NCBI GenBank assembly: GCA_002245135.1
Contig: NGBS01000294.1
Coordinates: 62,001-126,000, forward strand
Source: Proteromonas lacertae
Taxonomy: Eukaryota > Sar > Bigyra > Opalinata > Proteromonadidae
Length of the DNA: 64,000 bases
Reading direction: 5' to 3'
A model generated the notes under the pieces. That model saw only the letters and a program-made list of their open reading frames with translations, searched no databases and was not told where the DNA came from. Position 1 is the first letter of the stretch, and each line of letters begins with the position of its first letter. Below, one piece after another: positions 43,403-55,975 of this stretch. The translations under genes were made by a program, and so were the position numbers.

Positions 43403-46400
43403 ATGGCTGTTGAAGAATATTATTATCTGATATTTCCAAGTAACAATGGTAGATTGATTGAAGAGGCATTAACAAAAAGACCTTATTGGAAGGTATTTCT
43501 TATTTTCTTATACTGTATGATTTAGAACATATGTCCTGAAGAAGTTGATTTTTATAGTCTTTACAATGAATATTGTAATAAAAGAAACATCACTACAAAC
43601 TCCCAAGAAAAAGAATCACTATCCCAAAAGATGAAAGCAACAAAAAAAGAACTATACAAAACACTTGACCAATACTTTCTAAAACAAGAATTTGATTTTT
43701 GCTGGAACTCCACATTAGAAGTGTTTGGTTGTATTCCTCATACCAAAGTAAATATGCATAAGTATGTATAAAAAATCTATATAATTGATTAGTGTACCTA
43801 GTAAATCTCCTAAACCAAAGAGTGGACATACACAATTAGTAAATCATTTTCCTCATATTGGTTGTTTAACCACAAAAATAGGTTTAATACGAAGTCTTCG
43901 TACATTTTATTTAACGAAAGGATATTCTTTGTTTGGTACTACTCCCAATACATACATTATAACAGATGCCAGTTCAATTTCAATGACAACGGGTTCAACA
44001 ATGGAATGGAAAGATTTTCTAACACATTATAATAAAATATCAAACCACAAGTTTGATAGTGATAGTGATTCTAGTTTATACACATTAAGGCCTAAATATT
44101 GTGAAAAGAATGTTTGGATAGTCAAACCATCCGGTTTGAATTGTGGTAGAGGTATTCAAGTGTTTAATGACTTAAGAAAGATAGTAAATTTCATAAGATG
44201 TAATCACAAAGGAACTGAATTTGTGGTACAAAAGTATATAGAAAGACCATTATTATATGAAGGTAGAAAATTTGATATAAGACAATGGGTGGTAGTATCA
44301 AATGACATGGATATATATTTTTATAAAGAAGGTTATATTCGTACAAGTAGTGAGAAGTTTAGTTTAGATTTAAAAGATAATAGTAAGATGGTTCATTTAA
44401 CAAATTATTGTATGCAAATAAAAAGTGAAAATTTAGGAAAGTTTGAAGAAGGAAATACATTAAGTTATAAACAATTAGAAGATTTTATAAATGAAAAAAT
44501 GATTAAGAATAGTAATAATAATAATAATACAGATCGATTAATTGATTTTAATAAAGATATAATTCCTCGAATGAAGGATATTGTTATTGATACAATATTA
44601 TCTGTAAATAGTAAGTTAAATAGTGGAAATAGTAATAGAAATTGTTTTGAATTATATGGTTATGATTTTATGATAGATGAAGATCTACGTATTTGGTTAA
44701 TTGAAATAAATACAAATCCATTTTTAGGAGTTCAAAACCCTTGGCATCAGAATCTATTAAATGAAATGTCTGAAGATTTATGTCAATTAATAATTGATCC
44801 TTATTATCCTTGTCCTGAGAAATATAGAGGTTTCTTACATTATAAAGTGGATAATGGTTATGAATGTATCTATTCAAAGAATGGAACAATTCCTGTTGAA
44901 CATAAATATAGTCATATTAGAGATTTAGAATGGTATTATCCAGTTGGAATACCTAAAGATTATTATAATAATATTAATAATAATGATTTAACTGTAGATA
45001 ATACTGCTAAAACAACAACAACAACAACAACTACTACTACTACTATTACCACTACTACTACAAATAAGAACAATAATACACCATTATCATCATCTCCAAA
45101 AGAAAATAAAAGTAATGATAATTCATCAACAGTATCAAACAAAAAGACAAACATAATCGGATCTCCAATAAAAGTAAAAGAAAGTTCAAAGACAATAAAC
45201 AGACTAGCTTCAGCTAAAACTGACAATAATAATAACAATAATAATAATAAGAAACTAGACACAACATTAGAACAAAAGAAATTATTAAATGTACCAAAAT
45301 ATGAAGAGATTAAAAAGTTCGAAATTCCACATAAGAACAACAATAATAATCATTATAATTATAAATATACAAAAAGTAAAGTATATGAAACAAAACAACC
45401 ATCAGCAACAACACCATCGCCATCAAATAATAACAGTAAAACACCAACAATAATTAGAAAGCCATTATTACCAACAATGGTTGGATTACCAGAAACACCA
45501 CCAACAAATACAAACTCTAAATCAAAAAGAATAACTAAAAAGTCATCATCAGCCAGATCAAATAGTGCTCCAATTAAAGAAGAAAGTGCATCAACATCAT
45601 TAGAATTGAAGAAGAAAGAATTAAAAGATAGTAATAATAATGGAATCTATTCACCTATAATGAAAGAAAGTAGTAAAAAGAAAAGAGTAGTTATTGTGAA
45701 TAATAATAATAATGTTATTAATAATGATGAATGCACAATAGTAATAGAACATCTAATAGAAGAATTAAACAGTATATATATATATATAAAGTATTAGATA
45801 TAATTATAAATAGAAAAAGGATATCATATTAGTAAGAATGAAGAAGGTAGGATTGAATTAGTAAAAGGTTCACTTCCTAGTTTATTGGGTAAAGAAAAGA
45901 ATATTGCAATTGATAATTATATGAAATTATTTTTAAGTGAATTATATAATTTATGCAAAGATAAAAAACAAATTCAAAATTTGTTAAAGAATGTATATAT
46001 ATATATTTGAAATTATAATTATATTATAGAACACAATAAACTTACTATGGCTAATCTTAAATCCTATACATGAATGTATATTTAGTAATAAGCAAATCAA
46101 ATATTCAATAATTCGATGTTTATATACTCTGTTGAATAATATATATATATCCAATTATCATTCAATTATTAATTTACCTAAATTAAGTGATGTAAATGAA
46201 TTTATAGAAAAGAATTTTGATATTTTTATAAAAATACAAGATAACAATATAATAAATCAAGTGAAGAATGTAATGATATATATTCTCATATATCATTTAA
46301 GAAATATTCACATAGAAAATAGTTATAGTTCAAATTTATTATATTTTATCTTGCCATTTTTATTGTATTTATATAATTACTATTTATTATAATGTAGATA

Positions 46401-46652
46401 TTTACTCAATATAAAAGATCCAATAATTAGTGTTCATGATATAAGGTTTGTTCCAAATAGTCTTTTTTTGACACTTGAAAGTGTAATTATTAATAGAAGT
46501 TGGAATTGTAGCTCGATATTTAAAAAGAATGGAAACTTATCTATAGTATCGATTAATGTTATTATTTTCAATAGATTATTCAAAATGAATGTAGAAAAGA
46601 ATTAGAAAGAAGAGATCACAGTTTAATAAAAAAGACATTTATTCATAAATAA
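43403..46652 (+). CDS. Tubulin-tyrosine-ligase-like (TTLL) glutamylase/glycylase family protein
   Basis: ATG at 43403 (MAVEEYYYLIFPSNN), with introns after residue 30, near 43768-43797, 45774-45815, about 45993-46029, about 46364-46396 and about 46553-46579. One frame runs through to TAA 46650-46652. The ATP-grasp core has VWIVKPSGLNCGRGI, FVVQKYIERPLL, GRKFDIRQWV, MVHLTNYCMQ, ELYGYDFMIDEDL and LIEINTNPFLG, the last holding metal-binding Glu/Asn. Catalytic parts are intact. After the core comes a long Thr/Asn/Ser/Lys-rich tail encoded partly by trinucleotide repeats, then a helical C-terminus that runs beyond the repeat arm into the spacer. The enzyme would ligate amino acids to tubulin (or other) side chains on cilia or other stable microtubules. 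The exact subfamily is unclear. Confidence 0.88.
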
Positions 46653-47798
46653 CTTATATATATTTTTATCTTTCTATAGTATTTGTTTGATTGATTAAAA
46701 TAGAATTGATATTATTCTTAATCAAATAAAGTTTGAGAAAACGGTTATTTTTTGTGAATTTAATATTCAAGGTCTAAACTAATTCTGATTGGTTAATTTT
46801 AATTTTACTATTTAATTTTTTATTACTCTAAATATAATAATTATGGATAGAAATAACCAACAAAGTGTTATGAACTGCCTTTCTGATCTCTACGAAAAGC
46901 AAAAAGAAAAGTCAGAAGAATTCTACAATTATGTTAGAAAAATTATGAAAGAAAATGATATAATACAGCCAGAACCAGTAGATTTGTTAGTAAATGAAAT
47001 GATATTATCATTGATAAAGTTTCATTGTGTAAATGAGCTAGATTATATACCCCAACGAATAAATTCAATTATTAACTATGCCACTGGAAACATTACACAA
47101 CAATGTTCTTCAAAAATGGAATTTCTTTTTAACTATTACCGAAATTTAATAATTCAATACTCCTCAATTATGAATATTACTCAAGAGACTATTCTGCTTT
47201 CTTCATTCGTATTTAACAAATATTATAACAGTGAAACATTTAAATACATTTGTACTTACTGTAATGCTGAATTAACTAGTGATATGGATTTAAACGAAAA
47301 AAATTGCGATTCATGGATGGCTAATATTCGTGAAATAGTTATGGTAATAATATACATGTGCAACAAGTTCAATGATGATTATGCTGAAACAAATTTAGTT
47401 GCAGTTCAAGAATGTATTCTTTTATTTCATTTAGAAATTCCAATTACGCTTTTAAAAAATCTGGAATATTATATTTTTATATTATCTAATTTGAGTTTAT
47501 ATGCACCTTATGAAGAAATTATTAATTATACCAATAAAAGTGTGTGTGAAATGATGATAGGAATAAAGTATAATAATCCAAAATGCACAGTATGTGATAA
47601 ATACATAAACGAAAAAGTCAGAAATCGAATTCCCACATTTCCAAGAAGATTTCAAACAACTTTCTTTTAAATATATATATAATTAACTTATTTATCTTTT
47701 TTAAAATTTATTATGGTATTACTATTCATAACATAATTTATTACACAATGTAAACATTATATATATTAAAAATAAAATTACACTACTTATATAACTTG
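45937..47798. other. Central spacer of the inverted repeat (1862 bp)
   Basis: Single-copy DNA between the arms. It holds the last exons of the complete TTLL gene (to 46652) and an intact unknown gene (46843-47670). At the right edge, a short AT-rich run leads to the truncated TTLL copy. Confidence 0.9.
46843..47670 (+). CDS. Unknown single-exon helical protein with CxxC motifs
   Basis: A 275-residue intact frame, MDRNNQQSVMNCLSDLYEKQ to FPRRFQTTFF. Two cysteine pairs occur, CTYCNAEL (about residue 131) and CTVCDKY (about residue 250), which could bind zinc or be disulfide partners. The rest is predicted helical, with a hydrophobic YYIFILSNLSLYAPY stretch. No signal peptide. An upstream AACGGTTATTTTTTG (46741-46755) resembles the GAAACG promoter element. 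The gene is the only complete single-copy gene in the repeat spacer. Confidence 0.7.
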   Translation: MDRNNQQSVMNCLSDLYEKQKEKSEEFYNYVRKIMKENDIIQPEPVDLLVNEMILSLIKFHCVNELDYIPQRINSIINYATGNITQQCSSKMEFLFNYYRNLIIQYSSIMNITQETILLSSFVFNKYYNSETFKYICTYCNAELTSDMDLNEKNCDSWMANIREIVMVIIYMCNKFNDDYAETNLVAVQECILLFHLEIPITLLKNLEYYIFILSNLSLYAPYEEIINYTNKSVCEMMIGIKYNNPKCTVCDKYINEKVRNRIPTFPRRFQTTFF

Positions 47799-50322
47799 TT
47801 AAAAATAATTTCATATAATTATCAATTGCAATATTCTTTTCTTTACCCAATAAACTAGGAAGTGAACCTTTTACTAATTCAATCCTACCTTCTTCATTCT
47901 TACTAATATGATATCCTTTTTCTATTTATAATTATATCTAATACTTTATATATATATATATACTGTTTAATTCTTCTATTAGATGTTCTATTACTATTGT
48001 GCATTCATCATTATTAATAACATTATTATTATTATTCACAATAACTACTCTTTTCTTTTTACTACTTTCTTTCATTATAGGTGAATAGATTCCATTATTA
48101 TTACTATCTTTTAATTCTTTCTTCTTCAATTCTAATGATGTTGATGCACTTTCTTCTTTAATTGGAGCACTATTTGATCTGGCTGATGATGACTTTTTAG
48201 TTATTCTTTTTGATTTAGAGTTTGTATTTGTTGGTGGTGTTTCTGGTAATCCAACCATTGTTGGTAATAATGGCTTTCTAATTATTGTTGGTGTTTTACT
48301 GTTATTATTTGATGGCGATGGTGTTGTTGCTGATGGTTGTTTTGTTTCATATACTTTACTTTTTGTATATTTATAATTATAATGATTATTATTGTTGTTC
48401 TTATGTGGAATTTCGAACTTTTTAATCTCTTCATATTTTGGTACATTTAATAATTTCTTTTGTTCTAATGTTGTGTCTAGTTTCTTATTATTATTATTGT
48501 TATTATTATTGTCAGTTTTAGCTGAAGCTAGTCTGTTTATTGTCTTTGAACTTTCTTTTACTTTTATTGGAGATCCGATTATGTTTGTCTTTTTGTTTGA
48601 TACTGTTGATGAATTATCATTACTTTTATTTTCTTTTGGAGATGATGATAATGGTGTATTATTGTTCTTATTTGTAGTAGTAGTGTAGTAGTAGTAGTTG
48701 TTGTTGTTGTTGTTTTAGCAGTATTATCTACAGTTAAATCATTATTATTAATATTATTATAATAATCTTTAGGTATTCCAACTGGATAATACCATTCTAA
48801 ATCTCTAATATGACTATATTTATGTTCAACAGGAATTGTTCCATTCTTTGAATAGATACATTCATAACCATTATCCACTTTATAATGTAAGAAACCTCTA
48901 TATTTCTCAGGACAAGGATAATAAGGATCAATTATTAATTGACATAAATCTTCAGACATTTCATTTAATAGATTCTGATGCCAAGGGTTTTGAACTCCTA
49001 AAAATGGATTTGTATTTATTTCAATTAACCAAATACGTAGATCTTCATCTATCATAAAATCATAACCATATAATTCAAAACAATTTCTATTACTATTTCC
49101 ACTATTTAACTTACTATTTACAGATAATATTGTATCAATAACAATATCCTTCATTCGAGGAATTATATCTTTATTAAAATCAATTAATCGATCTGTATTA
49201 TTATTATTATTACTATTCTTAATCATTTTTTCATTTATAAAATCTTCTAATTGTTTATAACTTAATGTATTTCCTTCTTCAAACTTTCCTAAATTTTCAC
49301 TTTTTATTTGCATACAATAATTTGTTAAATGAACCATCTTACTATTATCTTTTAAATCTAAACTAAACTTCTCACTACTTGTACGAATATAACCTTCTTT
49401 ATAAAAATATATATCCATGTCATTTGATACTACCACCCATTGTCTTATATCAAATTTTCTACCTTCATATAATAATGGTCTTTCTATATACTTTTGTACC
49501 ACAAATTCAGTTCCTTTGTGATTACATCTTATGAAATTTACTATCTTTCTTAAGTCATTAAACACTTGAATACCTCTACCACAATTCAAACCGGATGGTT
49601 TGACTATCCAAACATTCTTTTCACAATATTTAGGCCTTAATGTGTATAAACTAGAATCACTATCACTATCAAACTTGTGGTTTGATATTTTATTATAATG
49701 TGTTAGAAAATCTTTCCATTCCATTGTTGAACCCGTTGTCATTGAAATTGAACTGGCATCTGTTATAATGTATGTATTGGGAGTAGTACCAAACAAAGAA
49801 TATCCTTTCGTTAAATAAAATGTACGAAGACTTCGTATTAAACCTATTTTTGTGGTTAAACAACCAATATGAGGAAAATGATTTACTAATTGTGTATGTC
49901 CACTCTTTGGTTTAGGAGATTTACTAGGTACACTAATCAATTATATAGATTTTTTATACATACTTATGCATATTTACTTTGGTATGAGGAATACAACCAA
50001 ACACTTCTAATGTGGAGTTCCAGCAAAAATCAAATTCTTGTTTTAGAAAGTATTGGTCAAGTGTTTTGTATAGTTCTTTTTTTGTTGCTTTCATCTTTTG
50101 GGATAGTGATTCTTTTTCTTGGGAGTTTGTAGTGATGTTTCTTTTATTACAATATTCATTGTAAAGACTATAAAAATCAACTTCTTCAGGACATATGTTC
50201 TAAATCATACAGTATAAGAAAATAAGAAATACCTTCCAATAAGGTCTTTTTGTTAATGCCTCTTCAATCAATCTACCATTGTTACTTGGAAATATCAGAT
50301 AATAATATTCTTCAACAGCCAT
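47799..50322 (-). pseudogene. Truncated, frameshifted TTLL copy (right arm)
   Basis: Inverted near-identical copy of 43403-45936. The start (50320-50322) and whole ATP-grasp core are kept. A 10-nt deletion in the ACT/ACC trinucleotide tract near 48685-48700 shifts the frame after KTTTTTTTTTT, ending in an unrelated 40-residue tail. The gene is also cut at the arm boundary, so the C-terminal exons are missing. It could still be expressed as a shortened protein containing the catalytic core. I call it a pseudogene on structure, not on expression. Confidence 0.85.
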
Positions 50323-50495
50323 CACTTTCAGAAGAAGAATAACAGCAAAACAATTAAAAAAATAAAAACCGTTTCAAAATAATTTCTAAAACTATTTTAA
50401 TGAATTAATCATTTATAGATATAACTCAATAGAAAAGAGTATATTAATAATGTTTATAAGTGTATAAACAATACATTTAATCTGTTATATTTGTA

Positions 50496-51449
50496 TCTTC
50501 AACTTTTATCTCTTCTAAATCATGGAACAGCATCATCAAATATCTTTTTGAATTTCTCATCATAGATCTTTTGTAATACTATATAGTTTACTATTGTCTC
50601 TTTAAATCCTGCCATCTTTTCGGTGTTAAATCTTCTTATCTCACTTTTAACTATATCAGTCACTTTCTCTACACTTTCGATTGTCTTCTCAACATTCTTC
50701 TTACATTTCTTTACTTGTCTTTCTAATTCTTTTCTCTTTGTACCAGATGCTTTGTTATGAGCTACTTTAGCTTTTAATAACTCTTCTCTTGCTTCTTCGA
50801 TACTATGAGCTTTAATCTCTCTTAGTTTTATCACTTTTATTGCAGATTCACATAAAGACACATATTGTTTAAATGGTTCTAAGAATAAGAATCTTTCTTT
50901 CGATGCATATTCTCTTTGAATATCAGAAGCAGAGTGAAGTGCACCAGCTAATACTGCATAAGCAATTGCTGCATCAGATTCATCAGATTGAGATAAAGCA
51001 CTTAAATCACAACTTAATCGATTATATATATCATATAACTCTTTTTGACGTTTATCTACTACTTCAGCAGCATTTCTTATATTTACGATTGTTTCAGCTA
51101 ATGTTCGGATATTTTCTGCGATTGTGATAAATTCCATATCTTCATTAGATACTGCACGATCTTGACGTCCTTGGCCTGTCATTTGATCTAAGTAAACAAT
51201 AATTTCATTATTTATATACTAACTGCATCTTTGGCAAACTCAGCTGTTTTATTACCTACATCTAATAAACTCTTTCCTAATATTGACATTACTTTTGTTG
51301 CAGAAGCAGCATCTAATTTTAATTTACTTTCATCTCTTTTTCTTGCAAATGATGAACCACTAGCTGTTAAGAAAGTCTTTAACACTTTACTCTTTTTCAA
51401 TACCAAATGATGAGCAACTGCATTTAAGAAGATTTCTAAACCTCTTCTT
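50496..51449 (-). pseudogene. Truncated sorting nexin copy (right arm)
   Basis: Third copy of the sorting nexin segment, same orientation as the intact gene at 36666-38332. The intron is retained. It differs from the intact gene and the left-arm copy near 50519-50535 (CATGGAACAGC for CAGGAACAAC), which breaks the frame at DDAVP. The left-arm copy is therefore closer to the source. Confidence 0.92.
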
Positions 51450-51558
51450 CTACTTCTATCCTCAATATGTTATCTACTTACAATTTGTCTTATTTCTTAT
51501 ATTTTTTATGATTTATAAAAATAATTAATATCCTGATTTACAAATGACTAAATTTCTC

Positions 51559-52501
51559 TTATTCGAATATTCCAAGAATTATGCCACTTTCTTTATCTAT
51601 CATTATTACTGTAGGCAATGAAGGATTGTTTGAAAATTCACATCGACTTCCATCAAATGAAGGAATTATTGACATTTCTTCATTTATACCAAATGAATAT
51701 TCTGATTGAGGATATGAAAATGATGTGATTTCTTTTGTTTTTAATTCACTCAATAATTCTTTATTTTTTATTATTACGATCATTTCTTCTTCTTCTTCGA
51801 AACTCAATTTATTCTCTTTTATAATAATCAATTAATAATTCTTTGGTTTTGGAATTTAAATAATTATCTTCATTCAATATTCTAAAAAGAATTTCTTTTC
51901 CACATACTTCTTCTATTATTGAAACACTCTTTTTATCATCAATGAATAAACATAAACATTTCATTGTTCGATTTCTTTTATTCTCATTATATTCTATACA
52001 TAATCTTTCCAATAGATTTCTCTTTTCAATATTTGAGATATATTCTATTTTAATATATTTTTAGTATTTATACTTTCCATTTTCATGTTTTTATATTTCA
52101 TTAATACATCTTTATCTATATTATTCTTCACAAATTCATAACAATCATTTATTATCTCTTTTTCACAATAACATAAACAAAACATCAACACTTCACACAC
52201 ATTCTCTTTACAGATTATCAGTTCACCACCACTGTAGAATTTCTCCATCTCATAATAGCCAATTTCTTCGATTTCTTCATATAACTCTAAAACTTCGACA
52301 AACTCACCATCTAACAACAGTTTCTTTACAGTTTCATTTCCATTCACTAAAATTGACTTAATTGACATTATTCGATTATCTCTAATCTTCACTTCTATAT
52401 CACCAAAACCACTTTCGACCAATTTTCGACATAATCTATCATAAAAATAAATATAAAATTAACCCCTCTTCTCTTATGCTTTTATTCACTTTTATTATCA
52501 T
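51559..52501 (-). CDS. BTB/POZ domain protein, probably frameshifted (right arm copy)
   Basis: Mirror copy of 41251-42199 with the same two introns, the same BTB core and the same frame break near 51811-51840. The ending differs because of the arm indel: LGIFE followed by a stop here, LGIFSHL in the left arm. The shared frame break predates the duplication, or the break is a missed splice site in both. Confidence 0.6.
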
Positions 52502-52993
52502 CTTTATGTAAACATATAACAAAAATAACGAAATTAGATTTTTATCAAAATTTTGAATAACCTAAAACTTAAAATGTGATTTAATTGTTGATATATGAAT
52601 GTAAATGCAATATTGTTATTATATTCGAGTATAGTATTGTTATTATAAGCATATTTTGTTATGATGAATCATTTATGTGTTAGTAGAAGTTTAATATAGT
52701 AGTTGAAGATAAAATGGAATAAAAATATAATATAGATTCATTAGAATTTATTAGCTTGTTTGGGTAGTGTTTAATTATGTGTGAGAGATAAATTGATTAT
52801 TTATTAAACTTTGTATAAGAAAAAGAGAAATTGTGAGATATGGAAAGAAAGAAATAATGAAATGAAGAAAAATAACATCAATATAAATGTCTAATCAACT
52901 AAAGTTAATTCTAAGAACACAAATATAATAGTCATAGAATAATTGATTTTTAGAGAGTAATGGAGAGTTTCAACCATGAAGAAAGAAGAATAC
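52502..52993. other. Gene-free stretch inside the right arm
   Basis: Mirror of 40759-41250; AT-rich, with no coding frame recognised. Confidence 0.45.
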
Positions 52994-53185
52994 TTATAAA
53001 ATTTGTCTAGAAAAGAAGTAAATTTCCTCTAAAACAAGGAAATTGGGAAGAAAATTATTTTTATTGATTTTTATCTCATTTATCATTTCATCAATACATT
53101 TAGCACATTTGCATGGTAATCGAAGATCTTTGCAGTTTAATACATAATCTTTAGCTAATTCATTGGAAACTATTCTCAAATGCAT
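52994..53185 (-). pseudogene. DUF971-like fragment (right arm copy)
   Basis: Mirror copy of 40567-40758 with one visible amino-acid change (CKCAKCIDEM instead of CKCAECIDEM). As in the left arm it is close to the outer repeat boundary (53257). Confidence 0.35.
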
Positions 53186-53473
53186 AACAGTTTTAGAATT
53201 ATAATACAAATTTTAAACAATTGGATGATAATCATATATTATTAATTGTTTGTTGAGTAAATTTTCAAGCCTAATTGTTCTGTTGTTGAAGATTTAATAT
53301 AAGCTAATGGAATCCTTATGTGGTTGGTTGAATTATTGAATATTGATGATTTCATTTTTTTCATATCTTTTTTATAACACTCAAAAATTAATTTGAAATA
53401 ATTCAAGCAAAGGCTTGATTTGAAAAGAACAGAAAATTCTTGAAAATTCTTATTTACTTTTAGTTGAACTTTA

Positions 53474-55975
53474 ATGAATAAAATCGATTATTTTATCAAT
53501 GAGACATTTGAAACAGAACGAAAGTATTTAGAATTTTTAAAGTATAATATTTCATGATCTAATTATATTAGTGTGTTATATGATGTTTATTTTGTTCCAT
53601 TCAATAAATTAAATCTTAAAAATGAGATTGTAAATAATTTTATACCATACTTAAAACCAATTATCGATTTACACACAGAGATAGTGGATGGCTTTAATAG
53701 GATAGGAAAAGATAATATTAGTGCTGAAAATAAAGTAACAGGAATATGTGACATTTTATCTCGAAATAGTGACAAATTCAGAGTTTATCTTAATTATTTC
53801 AGAGATAATCAAAGATTTATAGAAGAAATACATAATTTATTATCAAAGAAGAAATTTAGAGCAATTATAGATGAAGGTATAAAGAATCCAAATTGTGATG
53901 GTTTAAATTTTGCTTCGATAGAGATAATGCCAATACAAAGATTACCTCGTTATATATTATTATTAAAAGAATTATCAAAATGCATAAATGAAAACAACAA
54001 TAATGTAAAAGAAAAAATAACAACTACAAGTAAATCAATAGATATAGTAATTCAAGAATGTAATAAATCATTAAATGAGTATATAGCTGAATCAACAGTA
54101 AAAAGAATATTTGATGAATGGGGTAAAAACATATTAATATTAAAACCTAATCGTAAATTCATAAAAGAAGGTGATTTATATAAGAAGAAAGATAAAAAAT
54201 ATCGATTTGTATTATTCAATGATAGTTTGATGTATGGTCAAGCTTCAATAATGGGAAAATCCATAAAATTCCATAATATATTTAATTTAAATGAAATCCG
54301 AATAAATGATTTAAATGAGAATAAATATGCATTATCATTTCAACTAGTAAGTTCAATCAAATCATTTGTAGTGACATTTTCAAATGAAAATGATATGAAA
54401 AGTTGGAAAGAAGCAATAAACACAACTAAAGAAAATTTAATCAATAATAATCCAACATTATCAGTAGTTGTAAAATATGCATTTGATGATAGTAGTAAAT
54501 ATTGTATGAATAATGAATGTTCAAATGAATTTGGTCGATTTGAAAAGAGAATAATGTGTTATAAATGTGGAAGAGTATGTTGTGAAAAATGTTTAGGAAA
54601 TAACAGTAGAGATAGATATAAATGTGATATTTGTATGAAAGAAAGTTCATTATTAAGTCCATCACATTCTCCATCAACTCCAAGATCTTCAACAATCAAT
54701 GGATTTGAAATAATGGAGAATGATTTGACATTTAAAGATAATGATGATGTTTATTATAAAGATAAAATGAATAAAAGAGAGTATGAAAAAGAGAGTGAAA
54801 TGATGAAAGAAATAATAAAAGAGAATAATGAATCTATAATGATGATTAATGATGGTATAGAAAAAGAAGAATTGTTGTATTATAATGAAGAAAGTAATAA
54901 AGAAAAAGAAATATGTGAAATACCTTCATCAGATAGAAAAATAGATTTTAATCAGAATTTATCGTTTATTAGAAATAATACAACAAATAATGTGATAGAA
55001 AAATCAGTATCAGATACAACAGTTGGAATAGATAAAAGTAGAATATTTGAAAGAAGAATAAATTCAAATAGAAAAAAGTCAATTCTTTTACCTCCTCCTT
55101 CTTTAACACCACCTTATTGTATATCACCCAAAACAGATGAAAATATGAATGATGAAAGTGCAAAAGATAATAATTATGAAAATGTTAAACCCTCCTCATC
55201 TTCTGATAATGAAATGGATGAAGAAAAGATAAAAGCAATAGCAAACAGATATGATAAAAGAGAACATTATGTTAGTACAATAAAACCAGAACTAATAATA
55301 GTGAATTGTGATATTCAAACAATGAAAGGAATTGATATGGAATCAATAGAAACAAGTACAGAAAGAATAATATTTAGTTTTAGTAATGAGAATATTGATA
55401 TAATAAATAGGGAAGATAGTGATAATCACATAATAATTTCTAATTTGAATTTGATAATAGAAGAAGAAAAAGAAAAAACAAAAGAAGAAGAAGAAGTTAT
55501 ACAAAAGTTAGAATTTGTTGAATCAGAGAAATGTGAAATGAGAGTGAGAGAACATGAATTAACTTCAATTAAAACTCCAGTAGAAACAATCGAAAGTTGT
55601 ATTAATAGTGAAAGAAAACCAGAATTGATAGATAGTGAAAGTAATACAGAATCAACAAAAATGAAACTAATAGAATCACATTCTATTGATTTAGAGAATA
55701 TAAAGAGAATGGAAAGTGTCATGTCTCCTGTTGAAAATATAGATACTTCAACCATTAATAAGAATAATAAACCTGAAGTTAAAGATAATGAAAGTAATAC
55801 AGAAGAAAGAGAAATGAGATTAATAGAATGTAATTCTATATTTTTACAACCCAGTAAGAAAATGGAAAGTGTATTATCTGCGGTTGAAAATGTAGGTAAT
55901 ACTCTAAAGAATGTTTTAACATTTTGGAATAGATGGTTAGAATCGAAAATGAAAGGATTTAATGTATATTTATAA
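53474..55975 (+). CDS. Rho guanine-nucleotide exchange factor (DH-PH-FYVE)
   Basis: The ATG at 53474 opens MNKIDYFINETFETERKYLE; a 30-nt intron (53543-53572) leads into the main exon. DH domain at about residues 10-200, with the CR1-like ETERKYLEFLKN and the CR3 helix IMPIQRLPRYILLLKEL. PH domain at about 220-320, FIKEGDLYKKKDKKYRFVLF to SWKEAI. FYVE-type zinc finger at about 335-390: CMNNECSNEF, CYKCGRVCCEKC, CDIC. The RVC motif is kept; WxxD and RR/KHHCR are not typical, so PI3P binding is uncertain. The long C-terminus is Glu/Ser/Asn-rich with repeated ESNTE and KMESV elements. It activates Rho/Rac GTPases on membranes to control actin. A 26-nt intron at about 55967-55992 would join it to the downstream kinase-like segment. 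Confidence 0.9.

Larger units (their letters stand above)
40495..45936 (+). repeat. Left arm of large inverted repeat (5442 bp)
   Basis: This segment reappears in reverse complement at 47799-53257. Paired coordinates sum to 93752 in the outer part, 93726 after a 26-nt indel near 42190-42275, 93725 after a 1-nt indel near 43200, and 93735 after a 10-nt indel near 45020-45050. Both breakpoints are sharp: outside CTCAAC at 40495 and after TTTTTAA at 45936 the two copies share nothing obvious. Differences are few (for example AAAT/AAGC and GAA/AAA codons), so identity is very high. Confidence 0.95.
47799..53257 (-). repeat. Right arm of large inverted repeat (5459 bp)
   Basis: Reverse complement of 40495-45936. 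Compared with the left arm it has about 26 additional bases near 51450-51560, an inserted base near 50522 and a 10-nt deletion near 48690. These independent differences argue against a simple assembly mirror artefact. Confidence 0.95.

Noticed and set aside
44990-45070. Trinucleotide (ACA/ACT) tract as a separate repeat element
   Set aside because: It simply encodes the poly-Thr part of the TTLL tail; its only interest is the 10-nt deletion in the right copy.
40495-53257. The inverted repeat as a transposon with long terminal inverted repeats
   Set aside because: No transposase, integrase or target duplication was found at the outer ends, and the arms consist of ordinary host-like genes.
40495-53257. 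The inverted repeat as a mirrored assembly or chimeric-read artefact
   Set aside because: Considered seriously, but the arms differ by several independent indels and substitutions and the spacer holds single-copy genes. Not fully excluded without reads.
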